A stretch of DNA of 64,000 bases from Rubrobacter tropicus. Its GTDB lineage: Bacteria; Actinomycetota; Rubrobacteria; Rubrobacterales; Rubrobacteraceae. The translations under genes and the position numbers were made by a program. This document shows, piece after piece, positions 7,468 to 14,989 of this stretch (position 1 is the first letter of the stretch; every line of letters begins with the position of its first letter). The notes under the pieces are model-generated. The model was not told the DNA's origin. It ran no database searches and worked only from the letters and a program-made list of their open reading frames with translations. The stretch lies in NCBI RefSeq assembly GCF_011492945.1, contig NZ_CP045119.1, forward strand, positions 1,054,001-1,118,000, written 5' to 3'.

Positions 7468-8871
7468 ATGTCTAGCGCGGGTGCGGCCACCCAGGAGGCG
7501 CCGGAGAGGTCCATCCTGAAGGTGGCCCTTACGGCTTTGGCGGGGTCGAGTATCGAGTGGTACGACTTCTTTATCTACGGGACGGCGGCGGCGCTCGTCT
7601 TCCCGAACCTCTTCTTCCCCGGCTTCGGGGACACGGGAAGTACCATCCTGTCGTACTCGACCTTCGCCGTCGGCTTCGTGGCGCGGCCCGTCGGCGGCCT
7701 GATATTCGGCCACTTCGGGGACAAGGTCGGGCGCAAAAAGGCGCTTGTTACGGCCCTGATCCTGATGGGCGTTGGGACGACCGCGATAGGCCTCATGCCT
7801 GGCTACGCGACCATCGGCATCGCGGCGCCAATCTTGCTCGTCACGCTGCGCTTCTTGCAGGGCGTCTGCATCGGCGGGCAGTGGGGCGGCGCGGTTCTAC
7901 TGGCGACGGAGAGCGCCCCGGCCGAGAAGCGCGGCTTCTACGGCAGCTTCGCCCAGATGGGCGTGCCCGTGGCCGTCCTGATCTCCAACATCATCTTCCT
8001 CGTCATAGCGGCCACTTTGGGCGACGGGGCGCTGGTCGCGTGGGCCTGGCGGATACCGTTCCTGTTGAGCGTGCTGCTGATCGCGCTCGGGCTCTACATC
8101 CAGCTCAAGCTGGAGGACACGCCGGCCTTCAGGCACCTGCAGGAGTACCGCGAGCAGCACCGGTCGGAGGAAGAGCGGCGCGAGGCCGCCGAGGCCGCGG
8201 GCTCCCCGGTGTGGGAGGTTTTGAGGACCTACCCCAAGGAGATAGCGCTCGCCGCCGGGGCCTTTATCGCCATCAACGCCAACTTCTACATCCTCATAAC
8301 CTACATCCTGGACTACGCCACGGCCGAGGTCGGGCTGCCGCAGTCGACGGTACTTACGGCCGTCCTGATCTCCTCGGTGGCGGGCCTCCTCGCCATCGCG
8401 GGCTTCGCCGCCCTCTCCGACGTGATAGGCCGCCGCATACCCTACATGGCAGGCGCCGTCCTTCTCGGCCTGTGGGGCCTCCTCGCCTTCTGGCCGCTCG
8501 TCGACAGCGGAAGTCCCGGGGCACTGGTGCTCGCGCTCGTTCTGGGCCAGATCTTCTTGAGCATGATGTACGGGCCGCAGGCGGCTTTCTACTCTGAGAT
8601 CTTCACAACCAAGGTCCGCTACTCCGGGGCCTCGATGGGGTACCAGATCGGCTCGGTCTTCGGCGGCGCCCTCGCCCCGATAGTCGCGACAGCACTCCTG
8701 GCCGCAACCGGCACCTCCTTCGCCGTAGGCGCCTACATGGCCGTTGTCTGCGCCATAACCGGCGTCTGCGCCTTTCTCCTCTCCGAAACTTACGGCCGCA
8801 GCATGGACGAGTCGGAAGAGGCCCTGCGCGAACGCGGCCCCACCGCCGGCGTGCAGGGGCCTACGACGTAA
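7468..8871 (+). CDS. MFS transporter, metabolite:H+ symporter (MHS) family
   Basis: A 467-residue permease with twelve predicted membrane segments. The MHS hallmark 'SSIEWYDFFIYGTAAAL' starts TM1, and the MFS loop motif is 'GHFGDKVGRKKAL'. The central cytoplasmic loop after TM6 carries the typical 'EDTPAF' of the ShiA/ProP/KgtP branch. Members import carboxylates such as shikimate, ketoglutarate or benzoate with protons. The location after 3-hydroxybutyrate and acetoacetate genes suggests a short hydroxy- or oxo-acid as substrate, which is inference. ATG 7468 follows GAGGGGAGA. Confidence 0.9.
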   Translation: MSSAGAATQEAPERSILKVALTALAGSSIEWYDFFIYGTAAALVFPNLFFPGFGDTGSTILSYSTFAVGFVARPVGGLIFGHFGDKVGRKKALVTALILMGVGTTAIGLMPGYATIGIAAPILLVTLRFLQGVCIGGQWGGAVLLATESAPAEKRGFYGSFAQMGVPVAVLISNIIFLVIAATLGDGALVAWAWRIPFLLSVLLIALGLYIQLKLEDTPAFRHLQEYREQHRSEEERREAAEAAGSPVWEVLRTYPKEIALAAGAFIAINANFYILITYILDYATAEVGLPQSTVLTAVLISSVAGLLAIAGFAALSDVIGRRIPYMAGAVLLGLWGLLAFWPLVDSGSPGALVLALVLGQIFLSMMYGPQAAFYSEIFTTKVRYSGASMGYQIGSVFGGALAPIVATALLAATGTSFAVGAYMAVVCAITGVCAFLLSETYGRSMDESEEALRERGPTAGVQGPTT

Positions 8872-8892
8872 CGAACCACGACACCCAACCGG

Positions 8893-8926
8893 GATGACTC
8901 CCGTGCCCGCAACGGCGGGAGTCATC
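8893..8926. terminator. Perfect 11-bp stem-loop after the transporter
   Basis: GATGACTCCCG and CGGGAGTCATC pair perfectly around a 12-base loop. There is no T run, so it may be a factor-dependent terminator or mRNA-stabilising hairpin between the transporter and the enoyl-CoA hydratase gene. Confidence 0.6.
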
Positions 8927-8949
8927 TCGCGCGACAAAGGAGCGGCCCC

Positions 8950-9735
8950 TTGTACGAAACCATTCTCTTCGAGAAGGCGGGGGGCGTTGCGAACGTCGCC
9001 CTGAACCGCCCGAAGAAGCTGAACGCCTTCGACGGCACGATGCACGAAGAACTGTACGCCGCCCTGGACGAGGCCGCGAACGACGACGAGATCAGGTGCG
9101 TCGTGCTACGCGGCGAGGGACGCGGCTTCTCGGCGGGCGCCGACCTCGCCCAGATCATAGAGGGCGCCGACGGCGACCCCGACCTCGGTGAGTACCTGCG
9201 CGGCACCTACAGCCGCCTGGTCAAACGGATGGTCTCGATGGAGAAGCCGATCGTCGCCTCGCTGCACGGCCCGGTCTACGGGGCCGGGGTCGGCATCTCG
9301 CTCGCCTGCGACCTGCGCGTCGCCGCCGAGAGCGCGAAGTTCTCCGTCGCCTTCATCAAGATAGGCCTGATGCCCGACGCCGGCGTCTCGTTCTTTCTGC
9401 CCCGCGTCGTCGGGTTGGGACGCGCCGTGGAGATGAGCATGTTGGGCGACCCGGTCGAGGCCGAAGAAGCCCTCCGCACGGGCCTCGTCAACAAAGTCGT
9501 CCCCGACGACGCCCTGGCGGAGGAGACCGCAGCACTCGCCTCGCGCCTCGCTTCGATGCCGACGGCCGCGCTCGGCAAAACGAAGCTGGCCCTCTACGCG
9601 AGCTTCGAGGGGGATCTCGATACGGTCCTGGAGCGGGAGGCCGAAGGCCAGACCTTCTGCGGCTACACCGCGGACCATAAAGAGGGCGTCAAAGCGTTCT
9701 TCGAGAAGCGGGAAGCGCGGTTCACAGGGCGGTAA
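8950..9735 (+). CDS. Enoyl-CoA hydratase/isomerase family protein
   Basis: A 261-residue crotonase-fold protein. The oxyanion-hole segments are 'RGEGRGFSAGADL' and 'GPVYGAGVGISLACDLRVA'. The position of the second catalytic glutamate of classical hydratases is occupied in 'MPDAGVSFFLPRVVG', where Asp/Ala replaces the usual Glu-Gly-Gly pattern, closer to PaaG/isomerase-like members, so hydratase activity is not certain. TTG 8950 follows AAAGGAG at good spacing. It sits between the MHS transporter and a repeat-filled convergent gap. Confidence 0.88.
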   Translation: MYETILFEKAGGVANVALNRPKKLNAFDGTMHEELYAALDEAANDDEIRCVVLRGEGRGFSAGADLAQIIEGADGDPDLGEYLRGTYSRLVKRMVSMEKPIVASLHGPVYGAGVGISLACDLRVAAESAKFSVAFIKIGLMPDAGVSFFLPRVVGLGRAVEMSMLGDPVEAEEALRTGLVNKVVPDDALAEETAALASRLASMPTAALGKTKLALYASFEGDLDTVLEREAEGQTFCGYTADHKEGVKAFFEKREARFTGR

Positions 9736-9746
9736 GTTGGCCTAGA

Positions 9747-9781
9747 GCGGTTTTCGGAAGCAATGAGCTTCCGAAAACCGC
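9747..9781. terminator. Perfect 15-bp hairpin, bidirectional terminator candidate
   Basis: GCGGTTTTCGGAAGC pairs with GCTTCCGAAAACCGC around a five-base loop, 11 bases after the enoyl-CoA hydratase stop. The arm contains TTTT/AAAA tracts but no trailing T run. It lies in a convergent gene gap. Confidence 0.65.
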
Positions 9782-9783
9782 GC

Positions 9784-9875
9784 GGTCAGCTTGTCAGCCC
9801 GCTGCGGCTTCGCCTCCGCTATCAGCCGTCAGCTTTTTGTTCTTGGCTGAAAGCTGAAAGCTGATAGCTTCCAAA
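9784..9875. repeat. TCAGC-unit (heptamer) intergenic repeat
   Basis: It contains TCAGC units in one direction (GTCAGCTTGTCAGC, TATCAGCCGTCAGC) and the complementary GCTGAAAGCTGAAAGCTGATAGC at a period of seven. The 31-base piece 9796-9826 (GCTGCGGCTTCGCCTCCGC core) is shared, nearly base for base, with repeats near 11335, 29300 and 62735. It fills the gap between two convergent genes. Confidence 0.75.
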
Positions 9876-9881
9876 ACCGCT

Positions 9882-10322
9882 TTAGCGTCCCTCTAGCTCG
9901 GCGCCGTCCCGCTTGGGAAGCGCGTAGAAAAGAGCCCCGCCGCGGCTCTCGACCGCGAGGTGGCCCCCGCCGGCGAGCTCGGAGAGCATCGCGTCCGCCT
10001 CGCGGACGGTGAGGGAGGTCTCCATCGCCGCCTCGGCGGGTGTGATGCTGCCGCCGTTGTTGCGGATGGCCGACAGGAGTTCCTTCTCCTTGTTGTTCGG
10101 GGCGGGAAGGGTGTTCCTGCCCTTCAGGATCTGGGGCACGCCCCAGCCGAGGCAGGCGGCGGCCCCGATGACGAACCCTATGCCCGCCGCGGGGACCCCC
10201 GCGGTCATGATCACGAGCACCGCGGCGACGAGCAGGGCCACGCCGACGGCGGTGGTCGTGTACGCCGTGTTCAGGTCTCCCTCGTCTCCGGTGCCCCGGT
10301 CGTGCCGCTCGAACTCGCCCAC
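9882..10322 (-). CDS. Two-TM membrane protein with C-terminal winged-helix-like domain
   Basis: I do not recognise a named family. The 146-residue product has a charged N-terminus, two adjacent hydrophobic helices at about 20-65, and a soluble C-terminal region at about 78-140. That region begins 'NNKEKELLSAIRNNGGSIT' and looks like a winged helix, with 'LTVREADAMLSELAGGGHL' resembling a recognition helix and wing. GTG 10322 follows CTGGAGG. A membrane-tethered regulator or sensor is possible. It is convergent with enoyl-CoA hydratase and divergent from comB. Confidence 0.65.
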   Translation of the reverse strand: MGEFERHDRGTGDEGDLNTAYTTTAVGVALLVAAVLVIMTAGVPAAGIGFVIGAAACLGWGVPQILKGRNTLPAPNNKEKELLSAIRNNGGSITPAEAAMETSLTVREADAMLSELAGGGHLAVESRGGALFYALPKRDGAELEGR

Positions 10323-10489
10323 CGCGCCTCCAGCCCGTCCTCGTACCCGGGGAGCATTTTAACCCGCGTCGGGCGCCGGACGCATCCGCCCTTCCACAAC
10401 GATTCGTTCCGTCTGCGGCCCCGGGGGCGCTTCTGTAAGATGGGAGCCGTTTCGCGGCCTGGAAGTAGAAGTTTGCGGAGGACCGTTCG

Positions 10490-11320
10490 TTGAAGCGGCT
10501 ACGGGTGCTCATGACGCGGGAGGAGATCGTGCCGGAGAGGCTCGCCGGCGCCACGGTCGTCGTCCTCGACGTCTTTATGGCGACGACGACGCTTCTGACC
10601 ATCCTCGAGAACGGCGCCCGCGGCGTGTACCCGGCCGAGAGCCTCGAGGAGGCCGAGGAGATCCGCGAGAAGCTGGGACCCGACGACGTCCTGCGCGGCG
10701 GCGAGCAGGACGCCGCGCGGATAGACGGCTACGACCACGGCCCCTTCCCCGAAGAGTACGCCCCCGCGATCGTGGCGGGCAAAGACGTGGTCTTCGTGAC
10801 CACAAACGGCACCCGCGCCATCGCCGACGCCGCGGGCGCCGACAGGGTGATCCTCGGCTGCCTCCGCAACGCCCCCGCCGTCGCCCGCGAGCTGGAAGAG
10901 TCGGGCGCGGACTCCATCTACCTCGTCTGCGCCGGATCTGCCGGCCGCTTCACGGTCGAGGACTTCCTCGGCGCGGCCACGATAGCCTCCCACCTCGACC
11001 TTAAGGATTGGCGCCTGAACGACGCGGCCTGGCTCGCCCTGGACTTCATGGAAAGACACGGCGAAAACATCCCCGAAGCCCTGAAAGGTGGCCGGGCGGG
11101 CCGCTGGTTCGTCGAGCACGACCGGATGGACGCCTTCCGCTTCGTGGCCGACGTCGGCGCGAGTGAACTGGTGCCGGAGGTTAAAGCCGGTCAGCTGGTC
11201 AGCACTTCAGCCGGTCAGCAGGGAAGCTGGTCAGCTAGTCAGCACGTCAGCCAGTCAGGAAAAAATACGACAAACCGAAACGATGAAAGCGGGGGCCGCA
11301 GGCCGGAGCGTACTGTCTAG
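10490..11320 (+). CDS. comB: ComB-like 2-phosphosulfolactate phosphatase with repeat-derived tail
   Basis: Residues 1 to about 230 match the ComB family: 'LDVFMATTTLLTILENGA', 'GGEQDAARIDGYDHG', 'FVTTNGTRAI', 'CAGSAGRFTVEDFLGAA'. Family members dephosphorylate 2-phosphosulfolactate; in bacteria without coenzyme M the real substrate is often unknown. TTG 10490 follows GCGGAGG. After 'ELVPEV' the frame continues for about 45 more residues through a TCAGC repeat, giving a low-complexity Ser/Gln/Gly tail. ComB proteins normally end near residue 235-245, so the tail looks like read-through of an inserted intergenic repeat. Core assignment is secure; tail function is doubtful. Confidence 0.85.
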   Translation: MKRLRVLMTREEIVPERLAGATVVVLDVFMATTTLLTILENGARGVYPAESLEEAEEIREKLGPDDVLRGGEQDAARIDGYDHGPFPEEYAPAIVAGKDVVFVTTNGTRAIADAAGADRVILGCLRNAPAVARELEESGADSIYLVCAGSAGRFTVEDFLGAATIASHLDLKDWRLNDAAWLALDFMERHGENIPEALKGGRAGRWFVEHDRMDAFRFVADVGASELVPEVKAGQLVSTSAGQQGSWSASQHVSQSGKNTTNRNDESGGRRPERTV

Positions 11321-11386
11321 CTGCAATGCTGAGAGCGGAGGCGAAGCCGGAGCGTGCTGGCAGGCTGACAAGCTGCCGACCACAGG
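11188..11386. repeat. TCAGC octamer repeat plus shared 31-base module
   Basis: At 11188-11270 TCAGC recurs about every eight bases (seven or eight copies, one 16-base gap), inside the comB reading frame. At 11332-11364 the module AGCGGAGGCGAAGCCGGAGC appears, the reverse complement of pieces at 9796 and 62725. The repeat fills the space up to the phosphotransferase ribosome site. Confidence 0.75.
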
Positions 11387-11395
11387 GAGGCGAAA

Positions 11396-12454
11396 GTGTC
11401 TGAGACGATAAAGGTCCGAAAGGGCGAGGGGTTTGACGTCGAGGCGGTCGAGCGCGTCCTGCGGGAGAAGGTGGACGAACTGCCCGGGGGGACGTTGGAA
11501 GTCGAGCAGTTCCCGTCCGGCGCCTCGAACCTTACCTATTTGTTGAGGGTCGGGGATTGGGAGGGGGTGTTACGCCGGCCGCCGATGGGGCCGGTACCAC
11601 CCAAGGCGCACGACATGGGCCGGGAGTCCGGAATACTCTCGAAGCTGAACGCGGCGTACCCGCTCGCCCCGAAGCCGTACTTTTATACGGATGATGAGGG
11701 GATAATAGGAGCGCCTTTCTACGTGATGGAGAAGAGGACGGGCATCGTGATCGACGACTCGTTTCCGGAGGGCGTGGAGCACGACGAGGAGTCGTGCAGG
11801 GGTATCTCACGAACCGTCGTCGAAACGCTAGTCGAGCTGCACGCCGTAGATCCGTGGGAGGCGGGGCTGGGCGACCTTGGCAGGCCAGAAGGGTTCCTGG
11901 GGCGGCAGACCGAAGGTTGGATCTCCCGCTACGACAAAGCGAAGACCGACGAGATCGAAGAGGTGGGACCGCTCACCGACTGGCTCGCGAAAAACGTCCC
12001 CCAGAGCCCCGATCCGACTATCATCCACAACGATTACAAGCTAAACAACCTGGTCCTCGCCCCCGACGACCTGACGGAGGTGCGGGCCGTGCTCGACTGG
12101 GAGATGGCGACCGTCGGCGACCCGCTCTTCGACCTGGCCGTCTCGCTCTCTTACTGGATCGAACCGGATGACCCGGACGACCTCAAGGCCGTCATGCCGA
12201 CGGTGACGGCGACGCCGGGCTTCATGACGCGCAAGGAGATCATCGATCTCTACGCCGAGAAGAGCGGGCGTGACCTTTCGGAGATGCACTGGTACGTGGT
12301 CTTCGGCTACTTCAAGCTAGCGGGTATCCTGCAGCAGATCTTCGCCCGCTGGAAGAACGGCCAGACGCAGGACGAACGCTTCGCCACCTTCGGCGACCGT
12401 GTCAGGACCCTCATCCTGCACGCCGAAGACCTCTCCCGCACCGGCGACGTCTAG
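11396..12454 (+). CDS. APH-family phosphotransferase, ACAD10/11- or LvaA-like
   Basis: A 352-residue aminoglycoside-phosphotransferase-fold kinase. The catalytic loop is 'IIHNDYKLNNLVLA' and the metal motif 'VLDWEMATVGDPLFDLA'; the N-terminal lobe has 'FPSGASNLTYLLRVGD' as ATP loop. This subgroup is homologous to the kinase domain of animal ACAD10/11 and to bacterial LvaA, which phosphorylate 4-hydroxyacyl-CoAs, and is not an antibiotic-resistance enzyme. GTG 11396 follows GGGAGG. Its stop overlaps the start of the 3-hydroxyacyl-CoA dehydrogenase gene by one base, consistent with a role in hydroxy-acid catabolism. No acyl-CoA dehydrogenase partner is nearby. Confidence 0.88.
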   Translation: MSETIKVRKGEGFDVEAVERVLREKVDELPGGTLEVEQFPSGASNLTYLLRVGDWEGVLRRPPMGPVPPKAHDMGRESGILSKLNAAYPLAPKPYFYTDDEGIIGAPFYVMEKRTGIVIDDSFPEGVEHDEESCRGISRTVVETLVELHAVDPWEAGLGDLGRPEGFLGRQTEGWISRYDKAKTDEIEEVGPLTDWLAKNVPQSPDPTIIHNDYKLNNLVLAPDDLTEVRAVLDWEMATVGDPLFDLAVSLSYWIEPDDPDDLKAVMPTVTATPGFMTRKEIIDLYAEKSGRDLSEMHWYVVFGYFKLAGILQQIFARWKNGQTQDERFATFGDRVRTLILHAEDLSRTGDV

Positions 12455-13308
12455 TGGAACGGGAAAACGGGATCGGCGTCCTGGGCACCGGCACGATGGG
12501 CGCCGGCATCGTCCAGCTCGCGGCCCAGTCCGGCCACGCCGTCATAGCCTGCGACTCCTCCGTCGAAGCCCTGGAGAAAGCCCAGGTCTACGTCGGCGAA
12601 GGCCTCTCCCGCCTGGTGTCGAAAGGAGCTTTCACAGAAGACGAAGCCGCCGCCCACCAGGACCGCATCCAGTGGACCACGAACACCGAAGACCTCCGTG
12701 ACGCGGGCATCGTCATAGAAGCCATAGTCGAGAAGGTCGAACCGAAAAAGAAGGCCCTCTCGGCCCTGGACGCCCTGCTCCCGCCAGAAGCGTTCATCTT
12801 CACCAACACCTCGTCCATCTCCATAACCGATCTCGCCGGCGCCACGAACCGTCCCGAGAAGGTCTGCGGCACCCACTTCTTTACTCCGCCGCCGGTCCGC
12901 GAGGCCGTAGAAGTCCCACGCGGCGAGCTCACGAGCGACGAGACCGTCGAGGCGGCGAAGGGCTTTGTCCGCTCCCTCGGCAAGGAGCCCGTCGTCGTGG
13001 ACGGCGACGTCCCCGGCTTCGTCGCCAACCGGTTCCTGATCCCCATGCTCCTCGAAGCCTGCCGCCTCCTCGAAGCCGAAGCCGCCCCAAAACAAGACAT
13101 AGACCTCCTCGTAAAAAAAGGCCTCGGCTTCCCGATAGGCCCGTTCGAGCTAGGCGACTTCATAGGTCTCGACGTCGCCTTGGACGTAACCTCCCAGGTC
13201 CACCGGGCGACCGGCGACCCCTACTACGCCCCGCCAAAGACGCTCGAAGATCTGGTACGGTCCGGCAAGCTGGGCCGAAAGACCGGAGAAGGGTTTTATA
13301 GCTATTAG
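12454..13308 (+). CDS. 3-hydroxybutyryl-CoA / 3-hydroxyacyl-CoA dehydrogenase
   Basis: A 284-residue monofunctional dehydrogenase. The Rossmann motif is 'GVLGTGTMGAGIVQLAA', the serine and histidine region is 'TNTSSISITDLA' and 'GTHFFTPPPVREAVEV', and the C-terminal domain has 'DVPGFVANRFLIPMLLEA' and 'GPFELGDFIGLDV'. It oxidises (S)-3-hydroxyacyl-CoA with NAD+. The usual HFFNP is HFFTP here, a small change in the catalytic His neighbourhood. GTG 12454 shares its G with the upstream TAG stop. Confidence 0.92.
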   Translation: MERENGIGVLGTGTMGAGIVQLAAQSGHAVIACDSSVEALEKAQVYVGEGLSRLVSKGAFTEDEAAAHQDRIQWTTNTEDLRDAGIVIEAIVEKVEPKKKALSALDALLPPEAFIFTNTSSISITDLAGATNRPEKVCGTHFFTPPPVREAVEVPRGELTSDETVEAAKGFVRSLGKEPVVVDGDVPGFVANRFLIPMLLEACRLLEAEAAPKQDIDLLVKKGLGFPIGPFELGDFIGLDVALDVTSQVHRATGDPYYAPPKTLEDLVRSGKLGRKTGEGFYSY

Positions 13309-13328
13309 CGCCGACCGAAGGGAGGCCA

Positions 13329-14090
13329 ATGGGCAGGCTCGATGGCAGGGTTGCTATGGTTACGGGGGCGGGGCGTGGGATCGGGGAGGCGATTGCCCGC
13401 CGGTTTGCCAGGGAAGGCGCCCGGGTCTGTTTGACGGACGTGGGGACGGACGGGGTTTCGGAGACGGCCCGCGGGCTCGTCGATGAGGGGATGGACGCTT
13501 TCGCGGCGAAGGTCGACGTGACGAGCCGGACGGAGGTCGAGAACGCCGTCGGGGAGACGGTGGACCGGTACGGGCGGCTTGACATCCTGGTGAACAACGC
13601 CGGGATCACGAAGGACAACCTCCTCTACAAGATGACCGACGAGGACTGGAGATCGGTCCTGAACGTCCACCTGACGGGGGCTTTCTTCTGCAGCCGGGCG
13701 GCGCAGAGGGTCATGGTGGAGCACAACTACGGCAGGATCGTCAACGTCTCGTCGACCTCGGCGCTCGGAAACCGCGGCCAGGCCAACTACTCGGCCGCGA
13801 AGGCCGGCATCCAGGGCTTCACGAAGACCCTGGCGGTCGAGCTCGGGCGCTACGGCATCACCGCGAACGCGGTGGCCCCGGGCTTTATAGAGACGGACAT
13901 GACGCGCGAGACGGCGGCCCGCCTCGGCGTGGACTTCGAAGACTTCGTCGCCGAGCGCGTGAAGACGATCCCCGTCGGCCGCGGCGGCTGGCCCGAGGAC
14001 GTGGCCGCCTCCGTCCTCTTCTTCGCCTCGGAGGAGGCCGCGTTCGTGAGCGGGCAGGTCCTGTACGTCGCCGGCGGGCCGAGGGACTAG
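13329..14090 (+). CDS. 3-oxoacyl-ACP/acetoacetyl-CoA reductase (FabG/PhaB-like SDR)
   Basis: A 253-residue short-chain dehydrogenase with 'TGAGRGIGEAIARRFAREG', 'NNAGITKDNLLYKM', Ser in 'VNVSSTSALGNRG', Tyr-x-x-x-Lys in 'YSAAKAGIQGFTK' and 'APGFIETDMT'. The NNAGITKD/L pattern is typical of FabG and PhaB, NADPH-dependent beta-ketoacyl reductases making the (R)-3-hydroxy product. ATG 13329 follows GAAGGGAGG. It is followed without a gap by two MaoC-type dehydratase genes that would act on the (R)-isomer, so these three look like one functional unit. Confidence 0.9.
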   Translation: MGRLDGRVAMVTGAGRGIGEAIARRFAREGARVCLTDVGTDGVSETARGLVDEGMDAFAAKVDVTSRTEVENAVGETVDRYGRLDILVNNAGITKDNLLYKMTDEDWRSVLNVHLTGAFFCSRAAQRVMVEHNYGRIVNVSSTSALGNRGQANYSAAKAGIQGFTKTLAVELGRYGITANAVAPGFIETDMTRETAARLGVDFEDFVAERVKTIPVGRGGWPEDVAASVLFFASEEAAFVSGQVLYVAGGPRD

Positions 14091-14542
14091 TGCTCTACGA
14101 AGAGTTCGTGGGCCGCCCCTCCGAGCCCGTGCGAAACGTCGTCGAACGGGACGCCGTGCGCCTCTTCGCCGAGGCTATCGCCGACCCGAGCCCCCTGTAC
14201 CGGGACGAGGAGGTAGCCAGGCTGAGCCGTTACGGTCGAATCCCAGCCCCGCCGACGTTCGTGCGCACCTTCGACTACGGGAAGGTGGAGGGTCTGGAGT
14301 TGCCTCCGGCGGGCCTGATCCACGGCGAGTTCCGGATCTCTTACGAGCGACCGCTCCTCGTCGGCGACGAGATCCTCTGCCGCCTGACGCTCAAGGACTC
14401 TTACGATAAGCACGGACGCCGCGGCCTCCTCGGGTTCCTCCTCTTCGAGCGGAGGGGCGAGGACCCGGAAGGAAACCTCGTCTTCACCACCAACGACACG
14501 GTCGTCGTTACGGAGGCCGTGCGGCGTGGGATCAAGCCGTGA
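14090..14542 (+). CDS. MaoC N-terminal-like (FAS1-type) dehydratase, HadA-like subunit
   Basis: A 150-residue hot-dog-fold protein like the MaoC_dehydrat_N family: 'YEEFVGRPSEPVRNVVERD' and 'ADPSPLYRDEEVARLSRYG' near the N-terminus, and 'APPTFVRTFDYG' in the middle. In mycobacteria such a subunit (HadA or HadC) supports substrate binding while a partner carries the catalytic His/Asp. GTG 14090 overlaps the FabG-like stop, and its own end overlaps the next gene. It probably forms a heterodimer with the following protein. Confidence 0.85.
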   Translation: MLYEEFVGRPSEPVRNVVERDAVRLFAEAIADPSPLYRDEEVARLSRYGRIPAPPTFVRTFDYGKVEGLELPPAGLIHGEFRISYERPLLVGDEILCRLTLKDSYDKHGRRGLLGFLLFERRGEDPEGNLVFTTNDTVVVTEAVRRGIKP

Positions 14543-14952
14543 CCTCCCCGGTCTGGAACGTGGGCGATGAACTGGAGGAACGGACGCTGTCCCCGGTTGA
14601 CCGCGCCCAACTCCGCCGGTACGCCGAGGCCTCCGGCGACCCTAACCCCATCCACCTCTCGGACGAGGCCGCCGGGGCGGCGGGCCTGCCCGGCGTCATA
14701 GCCCACGGCATGCTCACGGTCGCCACTATGGGCCTCCTGTTCTCCCCCCACCTGGAAGACGGCTACGTGAAAACGTTCCGCAGCCGCTTCTCCGGGATGG
14801 TCTTTGTGGACGACGTGCTGCGGGTCGGCGGCCGGACGGTGCGGGCCGTAGAGACGGCGGAGGGCCGTCTCTACACCTTCGAGGTGTACGCGCGGCGGGG
14901 TGAGGATACCGTCGCCTCGGGCGAGGTGGGCTTCCTGGCGTACGAAGGCTAG
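14539..14952 (+). CDS. MaoC-family (R)-hydratase/dehydratase, HadB-like catalytic subunit
   Basis: A 137-residue hot-dog protein bearing the hydratase-2 motif, Asp-x4-His in 'GDPNPIHLSDEAAGAAG' followed by 'GVIAHGMLT'. This marks the catalytic member of the pair, hydrating enoyl-CoA/ACP to (R)-3-hydroxyacyl or the reverse. GTG 14539 overlaps the upstream TGA (GTGA). Together with the FabG-like reductase it gives an (R)-specific beta-oxidation or fatty-acid elongation module. Confidence 0.9.
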   Translation: MTSPVWNVGDELEERTLSPVDRAQLRRYAEASGDPNPIHLSDEAAGAAGLPGVIAHGMLTVATMGLLFSPHLEDGYVKTFRSRFSGMVFVDDVLRVGGRTVRAVETAEGRLYTFEVYARRGEDTVASGEVGFLAYEG

Positions 14953-14989
14953 CCGGTTCACCGGGGACATACCTTCCCCGCGAACGCCG

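Noticed and set aside
11188-11276. Possible CRISPR array in the TCAGC repeats
   Set aside because: The unit is only eight bases with no 25-35-base repeat or unique spacers, and no cas genes are present.
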